NCBI GenBank assembly: GCA_022835595.1
Contig: BQUP01000003.1
Location: forward strand, 998,629-1,062,628
Direction: 5' to 3'
Length of the DNA stretch: 64,000 bases
From: Cystobasidium ongulense
Taxonomy: Eukaryota; Basidiomycota; Cystobasidiomycetes; Cystobasidiales; Cystobasidiaceae
Position 1 is the first letter of the stretch. Every line of letters starts with the position of its first letter. The notes below the pieces were generated by a model. It was given only the letters and a program-made list of their open reading frames with translations, was not told where the DNA came from and made no database searches. The translations under genes were made by a program, and so were the position numbers. Below, one piece after another: positions 35,085-47,661 of the stretch.

Positions 35085-35602
35085 AGTGGCATTACAAAAG
35101 GGTCAGGCTATATCAAGCGAGCTGCACATTGAAAGCACCACGACGTGAATGGCCCAAACCCCTGAAGATACCGTCTTCAAAATTGCCATCGAGACACCCG
35201 TCGAATCGGATCGTATATGTTTTTGGCGTTGAAGCCAAAGTGTCACCGACCGGTCTGGTATCATAAACTGCATTTCAGATGCACTTGCAGATCTTCGATA
35301 CTATCGGAAATGGCTATTCTCCTATGTCCAGTCTTAGATGTCACACGTCTATCTATCTCGGGGAGCTTCACCAGACGCACAACGGGACCTGTTTAGACAG
35401 GACCTTTTTAGGATGGAGCTAGAAGAGGGTGCCTGGTTTTGAAGAGATGTGCTTGGAGTCGAAGATACAAAGCCTCCTCTGGATCCTCCAAAATTAGGGC
35501 ATGTGCTCATTATCAGCCTCGCTATTCGAATAGGCCGTCGAGATTCCGAGCTCACGGAAAACTATACATCTCTCCATTGAGGGATTTATCACAGACGAGA
35601 GA
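35085..35602. other. Convergent spacer after the bZIP gene
   Basis: About 520 bp between the bZIP stop and the small membrane-protein stop. Only short unconserved frames are present. It probably holds two 3' UTRs. Confidence 0.45.
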
Positions 35603-36090
35603 TTAATACTTCGCCTTCAAGTTTGCATCTTCGATATCACCTTCACCCTTGACCTTGGTAGTATGCTGCATGTCTTCGAACGAATCAGATTTTCTCGTGT
35701 TGAACATGCTGGAAGTGGACAGTGATCAGAAAGCAGGTGGGAAGCAAACAAAGCAGGAAGATAGCAAATCCACCTTAAAAGCACTATCCCAGTATCTGTA
35801 CCCGTAGCCAAACGTAGACTCAACAGGGTGCTCACCACAACCCCCCAGAAGATCACCTTGTCCAGAATTGTGGGCAGCAGCATCGCTAGATTCCATGCGA
35901 GGAAGAGCATTGCCAATAGCATGCCCGTCTCTATTATCACTGGAATACTGGAGTGAACCGTGGTCATTATGAAATTGTTTGAGATGCTAGTTGGCGCAAG
36001 GACGAGAGTACAACACGAGGACTGGAGACGCGCTACATCGGTGTTTACGTGCACAGACCACTTCTTCGAACCGACTCTGAACACGCTCAA
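35603..36090 (-). CDS. Small multi-pass membrane protein, unknown
   Basis: Not recognised. The first exon encodes hydrophobic segments IPVIIETGMLLAMLFLAWNL, AMLLPTILDKVIFWGVVVST and LSLRLATGTDTGIVLL. An intron of about 65 nt (near 35707-35773) joins this to a hydrophilic charged tail, FNTRKSDSFEDMQHTTKVKG, ending ANLKAKY at 35603. The reading is about 140 residues if translation starts at 36090, or about 100 if at the internal methionine before TTVHSSIP. The gene lies only about 150 bp downstream of SPO11 on the same strand. Three closely spaced helices and a polar C-tail suggest a small endomembrane or mitochondrial protein. No function is offered. Confidence 0.55.
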
Positions 36091-36242
36091 ACTGGCACAG
36101 AAAGCGAGTCACACCTACATCCTATATAACTAGCATCTTGAAAAACGATTCCTTTCCGCGCCTGGTCGGTCCTATCCTTCTAGGTTCACCTTGCGTAAGT
36201 GTTTGCTTGCCGGGAAACTTTGGAAAGCAAATGAGAACGCCC

Positions 36243-38622
36243 TCATGTTTCCCCTTTGCCCGTAGCTAGCAATGGTGAAATCTTAGCCCTGAGGTACGAA
36301 AGGAGACCGGATGGATCTTCTGAGGCCAGCAACTGGATCTCAGCCTTAACTCTTGAATGTAGCAGGTGCTGTATGTGGCGTCTAAAGGTGTATGCAGCCA
36401 GACAATAAGTTAGATGCACAGCAGAGTCAAATTAATCTAGCATGCTTGCCGCGCACCTCATGTCTGCCTCCAGGTCAGGTATTCGAAGCAGAGAAATGCC
36501 TTTTTTAACATCGTGTGGGGTCAGAGGGATGCGGCAGTCTTGGTCGAAGGAAATGCTATACAGCCAAAATGTCAATACGCAGATTCATCTGATTTTTGAC
36601 TATATCGTACTTGGCTATATCCTCTGATGACAGACCAAGCCATTGCAATCTTGGAGATACCAGATTAACATTGTCAAATGACATTGCTCTAGAGCCGTTG
36701 CGATAGTTCAGGAAGATATGCAAACCATGCGGGTCTGCGTCGATAAGGCATAGAACTGGGACCCTGTCACAGAAACTTACTCCGATCAGCGCTTTAGGCA
36801 GGTACGCAGGTCGGTGGAGTGACATACTCTTGATGTAGCTGATTGCACAAAGCTCGGACTAGCTCTCGCGTGGCAACATCAGGGTAGCCTTTACCAGTAA
36901 TGAGTATTGATTTTCCGAGTAGAGCGTCGTTGGTGAAGCGATTGCTACACAAAGTCTGGAAAACGGCCTACTCGTATAGCTACATCAGCAGCGTTTTTAG
37001 GGGACGAAATCAAAGTTTCACCCTAACCTCTTTTTCGACAACTAGGACAAACTTGACTGCAGGATTGATAGTCATGGCTGTGATCATTTCGCCAGGAGGA
37101 ATTAGATGGCCCTGAAAACGAAATAGCATGATTCTGTGTCACAATGTGAGCCAGAAGGACAAGCTTAGGTATGCTTCGCTGACTGTAGCTGCTGTCTGGC
37201 AGTCCATGATATGCCCTTGATCGGTCTGCAGTTGTATAAAGCCATGGACGAGGCCTTTGGAAGCTGCGACCTAAGAGCGAGTAGAGAAGTGAGCAATTCA
37301 GATGATGCTATCATATCAAGAAAGAGGAAGGCTAGAGCAGGCTGACCACATTCAAGTCTCTTCTACGTATTCCCAGAGTAGCAGCAATATCATCGACCAG
37401 CTGATATATGCCGGAGTCAGCAGACGCTATATATACTGGTAAAATCCACGTCTCACAGTATCAACCACCTTTTGTGAGCCGAATAATTTGGCGTCACGAT
37501 AATATATGTCTCTTTGTGAAGCCAATTCGATTAGACCAGTGCTAAGACGCGTATTCATAGGGCTTACCTCAGGGTGGAAGGTCCTTCATCAGCCAAACAG
37601 TCTGTCAACAGATCTAAAAGCCTCAAAACAACGGCTGCACCATTGCGTCAGAACAGAGAATCGTAACAAAACTTAATGACCTACCTAGCTGTTTTGTTGA
37701 CGCTACTGTCGAGGGAAAGGTGAGGGTCCTGAAGGTAGACCCTGAATCTGAACCATGCCTATTCCGCAGCTTCAACTGAACAGGGTCATAAGAAAGCTTG
37801 GACCCTCTCTTTGCTATCTTCGCTTGCATTGCACGATATTGCGATTCTTGCTGCATATCCTCCTCTGGCACGTGAGTCGCGCTGATAGGGTCAGGCGTCA
37901 TGGACAAAGTGAGCTGTATCGTTATTGAAATGGCATAATCGCAAAGCTTCTGTTTGACCAAAGACCTGAAGTACCATACATCTGTCTATTAGCTGGCGCC
38001 GTGTCAAGGACTGGGACGGTACCGACCTTCGAACTGAACGACTGGCCTGTGGCGGGAAGATAACGGGCTTGTCGAGGTCGAGAGCCAGGAGAGCATCCTC
38101 AAGCTCCTCATTGGAAATATCTAATGGAGCATATGTTAATGTTTGGGAGAATGTCGCATCATCCAGTGCGTGATCGGCGTCAATATCGGGGTAGGACTCG
38201 TTCGAGGCAGAGCTCGAGTCTTCTACATTGTCTGCGTACAGCCCCGGACACTGTGTATCTTGCAATCCCTCATCCATGTCCTGTGAAACGGTAGCCGGCT
38301 CGGGGAGGCCTAGGAGACCCGCATCTACGGAGTCCGCCATATCCTGCGAGAAGCCTTTGAGGAGCATGGGCTCATCGTCACAGCGCAGCAGCACGTCTCG
38401 GTCATGCTGCGATTCACCGCAGTCGTCACCTGACCCGTTTGTCAGGCGTGAAGTAGCTCGGGTGCTGGTAGAGAAGCCTGATGCACTTGTCGTAGCGATG
38501 CTAAGGCCTGAAGAAGAGGAAGAACTGGCGACAGGATGAGCGAATGACAGGTGGTGAATAGGTAGAATGCTGAGCGCCGCTGTCTTTGAGGCGTGCTCGC
38601 TATGTTCGTCGTCGCAGTCCAT
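36243..38622 (-). CDS. SPO11: Meiotic double-strand-break protein Spo11 (topoisomerase VI A-like)
   Basis: Catalytic subunit that makes the programmed DNA breaks starting meiotic recombination. Conserved blocks in order: VVLRLLDLLTDCLADEGPST, the catalytic tyrosine region ASQRDIYYRDAKLFGSQKVV, VDDIAATLGIRRRDLNV, the metal-binding Toprim motifs GKGYPDVATRELVRALCNQL and CLIDADPHGLHIFLNYRNGS, and then LVSPRLQWLGLSSEDIAK. Two further short exons complete the end: ISFDQDCRIPLTPHDVKKGI and RVKAEIQLLASEDPSGLLSY, stopping at 36243 (LLATGKGET). The N-terminal exon (MDCDDEHSEHASKTAALSIL, start 38622) adds about 200 unconserved acidic, serine-rich residues before the winged-helix region. About ten exons. 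All catalytic residues appear intact. Confidence 0.9.
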
Positions 38623-38717
38623 TCTGCCGATACCTTTTCAACGTGTGTGCGCGAAGGCAAGCTGTTTACTCTGAGCGCGTGGTTAATGCTGCAAATTACA
38701 AAAGCTACATTGAAACC

Positions 38718-40025
38718 TCATAACTTTTCGGAGGGCGAATGCATCTCTTCTAATCGTCTCACACTGTGCTTTACGCTGTTCTGCCATCTTTCTAATGCAG
38801 ATTCCTGGAACTCCTTCATCGCTTTGTCGGTGCCGCCATTGGAATACGCCGCTGCAAGCAAGTCGGCAAGCTCGATAGCGTCTTGAATGGCTTGCTCACC
38901 TCCGTCTCCGCCCTTGAAAGTCTCAATTAGCCTGAGCGCAATAGTATGAGAGAAGCAAGGCGCACCAGGATAGGCGTGGCGTGCATGGCATCGCCTATTA
39001 AAGTCACGCCTTTCGGTAGGGATTTCAAGTCTTTTCCTTCCACTTCAATAGACCGCATGAGCCAACTCAACAGTTTGTCATCTTTTATAACCTCTTTATT
39101 CAATTCATCGCTGAAGGAGGATGCTTCTATCTCTTGGAAGAAATCTTCAGGAATCGTATTTGCTTCACTCGTAGATCGGTCAGGCTTGAAGAGTGCATCT
39201 TCAGGCTGCCTCTGCGGTCTGGAATATGTGAAGAAAGAATATGCCTTTCCTCCCTTTACATCATTGAGACCTGTCGACAGATGCGTTTGGTGGGCGCCTT
39301 TGTTGTGTTTGACTGTATCTTGGTAATCTTCCGAAGCGTGTTCCTCGTGGTACTTTTGGAAGGCAGTCCTTCTTTGTCCATTGATTGCAACATATGGCAG
39401 AACTTTAGACTTGACGTCGGGTAAAACAGCCGAGCGAACTGTAGGAGAAAGTCGGCATCAGCCTAGCTAGTGAGCCTGCACATCGTGTATGTTATACGAC
39501 TTGCCTGCTGAATGAACACCATCCGCCCCTACCACTCCAACAACGCTCGTGCTACTTTTCGAGTCGTCTTTTGCTTCTCTGTACTGGACTGCTACTCCAT
39601 CTTCCGAGGAATTGGCGGCAGTGACCTGATGTGACCATCTTACATCGACTCCTGAAGCTAGATATTCCAGTAGCCTTCGCTTATTGACTCGCATGCCAGA
39701 TGACGGAGGTGCATCTTTTACTGATTCCTGTACTTCAGCCGTTACTGCGGTACTCGTGCGCAAATCTCCAATAGGTACTTGTAGTTCGGCAACAAGCGAT
39801 TGACATGTCCTCGCACCAAGCCAGAGACCGTGGTTTGCGAACTTGCCCTTCGGTTTTGATTCGTAGACGATGACAGGTACTTTCTTTATTGTCAAAAGAC
39901 GCGCGACTGCAGGTCTCAGTTAGCTAGGTTCTGTAATGTGGTCAACTGTCCGGCTCACGTGTCAGGCCGCCGATTCCCGCTCCGACGACTAGAATTGGAG
40001 CCTGCATAATACCGTCACCGGGCAT
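38718..40025 (-). CDS. FAD-dependent monooxygenase (salicylate hydroxylase-like)
   Basis: Class A flavoprotein monooxygenase with a PHBH-like fold. Exon 1 (start 40025, MPGDGIMQAPILVVGAGIGG) has the dinucleotide-binding GxGxxG. Exon 2 gives VPVIVYESKPKGKFANHGLW, a strand with a terminal acidic residue for the FAD ribose, and the middle motif VVGVVGADGVHS (DG motif). The third exon carries GVTLIGDAMHATP, the second FAD-binding GD motif, and the C-terminal helices EQAIQDAIELADLLAAAYSN. It ends RRLEEMHSPSEKL at 38718. About 400 residues in four or so exons. The substrate cannot be told from sequence. It begins about 275 bp after the Mdm31/32 stop on the same strand. Confidence 0.82.
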
Positions 40026-40300
40026 AGCTATAAGGATGAGCTTGCTAGAGGACCCTAGGACTGATTAGCTGTTCATTAAATCTGCTGCAATATAGCAAGT
40101 CAGTTCTGGTCTGAGCAAGGAACGCTACTGCCATCGAAAAGCTGATCACAGCATCGCGATCGCGGCGTGCGAATCCGAAGCATATAATATTGATTTGAAG
40201 TTTCGTTAAAGAAGGCGTCTTTTGTACAGTAAATCGATGGCATCGTCTGCTCTACTTGGTCCTTCTAGCTGCACATCTACACCAATAGAATTTTGACTCG

Positions 40301-42934
40301 TTACAAGTGCTCCAAGTTCTCCTTCAACGCCAGAAGAATGGTAGCTGCACTCTTTTGAAGACTCCAAAGCCCAACTGTGCGTACTCTCTTAGCATTACTC
40401 TCTTGCACATGATTAGCTAGAGCAGAGTAAACCTGCTCAGAAACAGCATCTAGCAGTCCAATGTCATATGAGGTCCAGCTGCCATCGAATTCATCGAGAT
40501 CAATGTCGACATGACATCTTATCGGAATGAGGGTGCGATTCGCGTTCAAGAAAGCGACAATGGGTCGCACGAGGGCGTTGTTGACTGAAGAGAGGTCATC
40601 GGGGAACATTGGGACTGCGGCTTTCACATCGCGGAATCGAATATCCATCCGCATGCAGACAACTCTGTTCTTCTTTTCTTTGTCTTGATCCCCGTTGATA
40701 CCCAACATTGTCCGTAGCGATACAGAAGGCGCTTCCAGAGGCTGACCTTTGGACAGCTCACGTTGCCCTGGAATGCGGTCACCTCCATCTGCAGCTGTGG
40801 CCGATGAACCCGACCGTAAAGCCTCGTCGAGATTGTCGACAATGTCTCCGAGGATCGTGTTCAAGTCAATGTCGTCTTCCGGCCCTCGAGGGAAGCGGAT
40901 ATCTGCCACAAGATCTGCTCGACCTGACATTATCCATGACAGTGGCCCTTTGTCGGTAGAGGATTGAAGGTGATCTATCGGTACTCCGTCCACTCGGAAG
41001 CGAGACTGCCAGATTAAGAGAGTCAGTATACATGCAACTTCTGAAGGAAGCATAACTTACCATTCTCTTCCAAACATGATCCTTTGCGTCATGTTCGCTT
41101 GTAGTTCTCATGCTCTGCGGCTTGTGCAATGAATACAAGCAATTATCCACTTGTCCGGTGATACTTTCAGCGCTGAGAAGATCATAGAAGAGCCACTGCT
41201 TGCGGAGGTTGCCAATGTTTGCCTGGAAGATGGAGAAAGTATAAGGCCTAAATTCGTTTGGTTGGTATATGGTAGACAAGAAGTCTTCGATCTGTAGGCT
41301 TTCCAGCTGGAAATCCCCGGGATTGGCCTCATGCCGGAATCGCCGGTAATCTAACAGGCGATCCGCTTCAGAATGCGTGAGATGGCTTCTGTCTGTGAAG
41401 AGATGAACGTCAGCTCGGTGCCATTAGAAAAGTAGGGGCTCGGTTGCCTTACCGATGATCCCGCGAACGCCCTTGACCTTAGCTTCTTTCACCAATCCTT
41501 TTCCATCTAGCCATCTTGGCAGACTCAAGGCCACCTCTACAGAGTCGATGTTGAAATGAAAGTGAGTATATTGTGGGGTGCTAGCTTGAGGTTTAGCTAG
41601 AAGTTCCTCTTCTTGCGGTTGACCATGGTGTCTACGGTGTTGTTCTTCCAGGCTGTCGCGCGAGCGTATATCTGCCATCTGCTCGCCTGACATCCTGACC
41701 ACCCGCGAGTCGCTGCGTCGGCGTGCGTGTTGTCGGGAGTTGCTCTGCTCATTCTCTCTCTCTCCGGCTACTGGTAACTGGGCCTCGACATCGTCTGCAT
41801 GCTGATCGCTATTCATGCCACGCGAAATGTAGACATTTTTGAATGTGATCCTTGAATCTCGCCAGGAGAACTTGGGAACGATAGCCGACTCGAAGATGAC
41901 GGTGACACCCGAAGAAGCGGTCAGGTACGAGCCAAGCTTAGCAGCCATCCATTCTGATCAGCAAATGAGATACTAGTCAGTTTTTATGATCAAAAACGCA
42001 GAGCTGGACCATGTGCTTACCTTGCATTTGTAAGGAATTGGCCAAGAAGAACAAAGCGGATGCGAAACTGGTACTGTGTGGAAGTGATATCAGCCCCATT
42101 CCAACAATAGTGTTATGCTGCAAGAGAACTCACGTTCCCAAGACAATCCAAATACCAACACCACCCACTATCCAGCTTACAAAAGCACTCCAGTCGTCTG
42201 CGCGGAACCTACGGAACCCGCGAATCGTAAACCATTTAAAGCGTATGCGCAAGCGTTCTAGGAAAGATGAAGTCGATGCGAGAAGTCTGTAGAGAATATC
42301 CGAGGTTAGATTGGCAGAATTGCAGCCTCTCGAGTGTACGCTCTTACTCGTCCTTTGTGGGGCGCCTGAGAGAGGCCGTAGGCAATGACATAGCAAGCTG
42401 GCGAAGGGATTTTGGGAAGGAAGACACATGGTCGATGACGTCTGGCACCGGCGCAGATGGTCCAGACGCAGCTGTTGATACCTTGTGAGCCTGCGATGTG
42501 CCTGCTTGACCATCAAGGCCGCCATGATCTTCGTCAGAGCGCTTGTGCTCGTGATCGGCCGCGTTCTTCGACGTCTGCTGCTCTCCCCAGCGTTGTGTAC
42601 TGGTGAACGAGCGTCGTTGCAGCAGCAGAGTACTCCTGTGTCGTGCATCTGCTCCCGCTTGCCAGCGTGCCCCAAGTTGACGGCTGCCAGTCGGTGCGCC
42701 CGACGCTGGGTGCGAGTTTGCCCTGAAAAAGTCGGACAAAGCGACATACGACTCGCGCAGTGGACGCTGCCGCGCTGAGGCAGCTTGTCGAAGCATTCTC
42801 TCGCCAGATGGCTGCGATGTGACCCTCTTCTGGCCATGTCCCAGCGCTTGCGATGCTAGACGGCGCATCGTGCCGAATTGCACGTGAATGTTACGAAGAA
42901 AAGAAGCAACGCCATCGTTCAAAGCGAATGCCAT
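40301..42934 (-). CDS. Mdm31/Mdm32 mitochondrial inner-membrane protein
   Basis: Mitochondrial distribution and morphology family (Mdm31/Mdm32), inner-membrane proteins affecting mitochondrial shape, nucleoid stability and lipid homeostasis. The start at 42934 (MAFALNDGVASFLRNIHVQF) leads an Arg/Ser-rich, acid-poor presequence-like region with LLLQRRSFTSTQRW. After an intron comes the first membrane region, FRRFRADDWSAFVSWIVGGV. The conserved domain has TVIFESAIVPKFSWRDSRIT, FKNVYISRGM, YTHFHFNIDSVEVALSLPRW, FRPYTFSIFQANIGNLRKQW and SRFRVDGVPIDHLQSSTDKG. It also has ADIRFPRGPEDDIDLNTILG and ends LALKENLEHL. About six exons. A non-conserved charged insert (ERENEQSNSRQHARRRSDSR) sits within the domain, as is common in these proteins. 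Confidence 0.88.
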
Positions 42935-43172
42935 CGATACTTCTGACAGCGCCGACAGACAGACGGGACCTGGCCCAATGTATATAGCACTCTTTGAGTG
43001 CTGTGACAGCTTTCATGCTTCCTATCTGCCAGAAAGGCGTGCTTTCCTTCACATTACTTTTTGGCCACATTCGCCACATTAGACGCGTACGCATTTCTAA
43101 ATTGTCCGTGTCCTTTACTATTGATCTTCAAGTTAAAAGGTTGTCACTATTAGTTGTCTATGCTACATTGAC

Positions 43173-46052
43173 TCACACACCGAGCGGATCATCGAAAGGT
43201 GTCTTGAAAGGATTCACTGAAGATGGCGGTCTGGCTGGTCGAGTTCGAGCGCCTTCCGGGGTCCGCCTTGCGCCATACAGGTATTGGGATGGCAGCATAT
43301 GCGTCCGATAGTCGTGCTGTTGGCTCGTTCTAGCAGCATCGTCAGACCTTGTGGGCGACACCCCCGGTGATGAAGGCTGTGCACTGGCTAGGGACTGTCG
43401 ACTTTGAGTCGCTGACGGCAAGTTGAGCGCACCTAGCAACGACAATGTCGAGGGCTGGTGTCGCCAATCTGAAGCTGGAGGGGGTGGATACGCTGGGGGA
43501 GGACTGAATGTGCGATGTTGAACTGCTTGTGCGCCTACGCTTTGCTGCTCAATGCGTGTGTTGGGGGAGTTGCCACGGGCGTTTTCACTATGCGACCTCT
43601 TCTCTCTGAGGTGAGCCAAAGGAGTCGCGACTAGGCTTCCGACCTTCTGTCTAAAAGCCCCAAGTCTCCTTGAAGTCGCCTCAGCTGGATTGCTAGGTCT
43701 ACTACGCATCATGACCGGCTTCTCGAGCTTGAGGTCCTTGAAGTCTGGATGCTGCTTCCTTCTCCTCAAATACGGTCCAATCTTCTCATGCCAGAGCAGC
43801 GCAAACAGTCCGAAGAGAATAACGAGTCCATATAGACCAAGCATAAGGTAAAAGACGGTCCTTTCCTTTTCCAAAGCTGAGCGATACTGTCCTACGAGGG
43901 TTTTCACGATTGAACTGCTTGCTGATGAGTCTTCGGGATTCGACCCATCCAGGGATGAGACGAGCTCATTGCTTCTTTCTGACGAGAGCATAAAAATCTC
44001 GTCCGAAACAGTTGGCAGCGTGACTTGGGCATTGCTGTGGTATAATATCAGTATGACCCAAAACCAGGGAAGGACCGCGACATCTCACTCGTGCAACCAT
44101 GTCATGGCGGTCGAGATAGCTTCAATCTTGGTACCAATGAGACAGTGGACTACGCCTAAAGCTGCAGTTGCAAAGACTGTGTCCCGAAAGGTACTTGTTA
44201 TGGCGCCAGTCAAACCATCATAGAACTCGTTGACCGTAGTATTGATAGTGATAGTTGTCGAATTGACCCATCCGAACTTGAATGGTATGTCAGCATGGGC
44301 TTGGTGAATGGTTGTCAATAAGATCAGAAGCTCACCATGTCCTCATTGATGCCATTCTGGACATTCATCAAAGCAACATTACTCCCATTCGCATATTGGA
44401 TGCTTTTTGCAGCTGTTGCATTGTTGACTTGTGCTAGAATGTCTGACTTGAACGAGACCAATCCACTGTTCACTTGGTCTTGCGCAGTCTGTTCCGTAGG
44501 CTTCAACGCAGCAAGCTGAATTTCGATGGAGATTATCCCAAGCAAGGCTATTGCCAATAGTAGCAGAGCAGGAGTGTAGGTGATATAAGAAACGAACCAG
44601 GTCGCATTTGATCTTGCGCGGGGAGATCTCCGCAGTGGAGGGATGCGGTGCATGAGCTTAGGTAGCCAGCTGCGCAGAAGCGGGCTGCGGCTCGAGCCAA
44701 TGAAGCCCAAGAGGGTGGGGGCGTTAATGACTCGATCCAGGTCATTTTGATGAGAGGGTTGTCCGACTGGACCATAGGTGTGATCCGGACGTAGCGCCAT
44801 ATCAGACGCCCATGTTTCTCGAGACCTGTCTACATAGTCGGCGAGATCGACGAACCAGCGTCTCTCCATGAAAACCATAGCGCTGATGTAGAGTATAATG
44901 ATGACTATGATAGCAACGATTCCATATTGAGCGACTTTGACCAATGACTGACCCACATCATCCACGAAGGTGTAATCTAGACCCTGGATGTGAAAGTGTT
45001 AGTGTTGATATATTTGATGCGAGACCGCTCACTTACCTGGCAGAATGCTAAAATCTCTTTCTCTGGCACAGGAAAAGCGTCTCTATCGACAGTGATATTC
45101 CCAAGGTTGGTCGCAATATCCCGACGCAGGGCTTCGAAAGGTATTTCGATCACGCCATTCATTTTATCTTTCAGCTCGTCGAGGGTGGGCAGAGACTCAT
45201 TGAGCGAGACCAAAGCTTTCAGGAAACCATCAGGGAGGTTGACATTGTTCAAGAAGTCGATGTTCGGATCGAAACCAGGAGGGTTGATGTCTACTCCAGG
45301 TATGCGATTGACCACTTCGACAGCTGAATCCAAAGCAGAGTTCGCTCCACTGACGGCTTCTTGAAGCTCATTGCGGAGAGTAGCAACCGTGCTGTCGAAG
45401 AACTCGGTGAACTCTCTGTCAAACAGAGAGGCGCAAGCCAAATGTCAGTAAAAGACAGACGTAGACTGACGTTTTGGCTGGCTTTTGTGGTGGACTCAGC
45501 TCACTCGGTGGCGCCAATAGCTAACGCCATGCTACCTCGCACAACAAGGTCTACCAAGCAGAGGTACCTGCCAGTCAGGCATGTCAGTCAATTTCTTTGG
45601 ATTCTTCTGGTGCTTAAGCTCACAGTGACCGATACATGTCAACTATGAATATCAAAATCTGCTCGACAGCTAAGACAGACATGTCGAGGACCGTGCCTGC
45701 AAAAAAGGCAAAGCCGACATGATCAGCACAGTTGGGTGCTTTCGCGCACACGATACGCACTCAGTCCATGAACCAGAGCTTCCGCGCCGCTAGCAGTGAC
45801 TTCATTCATATTTTCGGCTAGATAATGTGGAAATGATACTGCTACACTTGCTGCTTGTTCCAGGCCTAGGCAGCTCGAGGCTAATTTCAATTTTGCAGTA
45901 TCGACAGAAGTATTTGCGGAGTTGATAGCCAGTATCAAGCGCATGATGACCAGGATTAGAGAGAGTACAATTGGTGAAGTAAAAGCCAGCGAGGCGAGTG
46001 CCCATCCCCCCAAGTAGGGTGGAAGAGGTGCGTTCGAGTTGATACCTGCCAT
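43173..46052 (-). CDS. PRM1: Plasma-membrane fusion protein Prm1
   Basis: Multi-pass membrane protein that promotes plasma-membrane fusion of mating cells. The start at 46052 (MAGINSNAPLPPYLGGWALA) is followed by the family's first helix, SPIVLSLILVIMRLILAINS, and the conserved SSCLGLEQAASVAVSFPHYL. Then come LDMSVLAVEQILIF, a long extracellular helical loop (ALVSLNESLPTLDELKDKMN), GIVAIIVIIILYISAMVFME and FVSYITYTPALLLLAIALLG. A second extracellular loop with several N-glycosylation sites follows (NNATAAK, NSTTITINTTVNEF). The last helix is VFYLMLGLYGLVILFGLFAL. The cytosolic tail is long, S/P-rich and basic, and ends FKTPFDDPLGV. About eight exons. Four to five membrane segments match Prm1 topology. 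Confidence 0.88.
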
Positions 46053-47661
46053 GATTATGATGTTGATGAAGAATGTTAGATGTACTGCGTCGCTGCAAGC
46101 ATGAGTAGTTTCTTGCTTCTTGGCGGGTTGATTGCCTGCTGTAGGAGAAGCAAGCGCTGCGCCTATCAAGCACGCAGACAAGACCGCATGCCAAAGCAAA
46201 CAGCATTGCAAAGGCGTATCTTGTCTTTTTAGGTGTTTGTGCGCTGCATGCGCTTCGTAGCAGCTTTTGTTCGAGTGAGCATGGCGTGCGGTTCGCTCTT
46301 TTTTGTTCTCGTGGCCAGCTATAGCTAGCGCTTGGACCGCCACACAAATTGTGGGTCCGAGAGCAGTCATGCACAGCGCGAGGGCCTGACCTCACAGACA
46401 TACCCAAGTTGATTGCAGCACCACCTATAGGTGTACATGCTTTCACAAAGCCCGTCAATATAAACTGTTCAGTATTTGCGGGCGGTATCGATGTGGTCGC
46501 TGAGGTAAGCGGCGATCATCTTGTGCCAGAAGAGCTGACAAATCACAATTCACCTTGTCTAGCTGACACTTGGTGACGGGTTGACAGAGCTCACAGGAGT
46601 ACGGTAAATTACCCATTTCCTGATGATGGTGCTGGATGCAATGCCAATAACGGTCATTACGTTTGTGAGCGCGGCCATGGAGTGTCGCAACTCGCAAAGA
46701 GGACGTCTTTCTACGGTTGTATGAGTCCTCCAAGGCGTAGCGCAATTCCACACCGCCGGTATCTCCACACCGAATAAAAGGTGAGAGAAGCTGCTTGATG
46801 ATGGAATGTTAGTCAGGCTGATACCGTACGGTGCTGGATCACTAACTTGTTAGCCTAGATTGTGCCTCTGACCCAACGCATAAGGCTCCTTGTCTTGCCT
46901 TTTCCGGCTCGAATTGGGGCTGTCCGAGAAAATACACGAACTATCGTATCAGAGGTGTCACCGTGTCACAGCGGCAACGCACTTCCCGCGCCTGTCACGC
47001 TACTGTAAATTAATGACCAAACCTTTGGCAAGGTTGGGTTTGCGGGTTAATGAATGCAGCGCGGCATGATATGCAAAGGTGAGCGGAGTTTTATTTCCAA
47101 AAGGCAAGCCACCTCTGGACGATCAACGGCTGAGGAGACCCAGAACGCCTGCATACTGTAAACACAGGTCCAGATCAGCAGAGAATTGTGGTAACGCTGC
47201 GTCACTGAGCAGAACAAGGCACTGGAGGGGCTGCTGGTCAATTCGGATTGCCAACCGCGCGCCAATTTGGAATTGCAAGCTTGCCGAACAATAAGCCTTA
47301 CAAACCGAGCAGCAGGCAAAGAAGGCTCCTTCAATAAGATGGACAAGGTTATCCCTTTTGATATTATTTGGTTGTGATTTCCTGTTGATATCCCCGTCAA
47401 TAACAAGCATATTTATCTATCCGGCCCTCCACGCGCAGATGCCACGACACCATCCAGCATCGAGATTTTGCAGATTCAGTTAAGGATTGCATAGCCAAGG
47501 TTCCGCAACGGGCAAGGAAGGACAGCAAGGACCGAGAAAGAGTAAGATTGCAGTGTGCTGCTGCTACTGCCCCAAAGGCTTCGTCAACTCCACCAACTGG
47601 GCACACCCACCCACCTCCACCAGTCGGCGTCGCTTGCGTGCTCTGCTTCTGCAGCAGCGAC
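46053..47661. other. Divergent intergenic region, PRM1 / seven-pass protein
   Basis: About 1.6 kb with no confident gene. It must contain the PRM1 and seven-pass-gene promoters and leaders. A possible 43-codon spliced ORF on the minus strand is listed separately. Longer frames between 47123 and 47732 read as antisense or leader noise. Confidence 0.45.
46469..46678 (-). CDS. Possible two-exon micro-ORF (43 aa), hypothetical
   Basis: Read by eye: the ATG at 46678 in a good context (CTCCATGG) begins MAALTNVMTVIGIASSTIIR. A plausible intron of about 78 nt (GTAATT..TTGTCAG) then joins a second exon reading LFWHKMIAAYLSDHIDTARK and ending KY-stop at 46469. The product would have one hydrophobic helix and a charged tail, like many tiny mitochondrial or ER subunits, but I do not recognise the family. 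It could equally be part of the PRM1 promoter. Confidence 0.25.
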
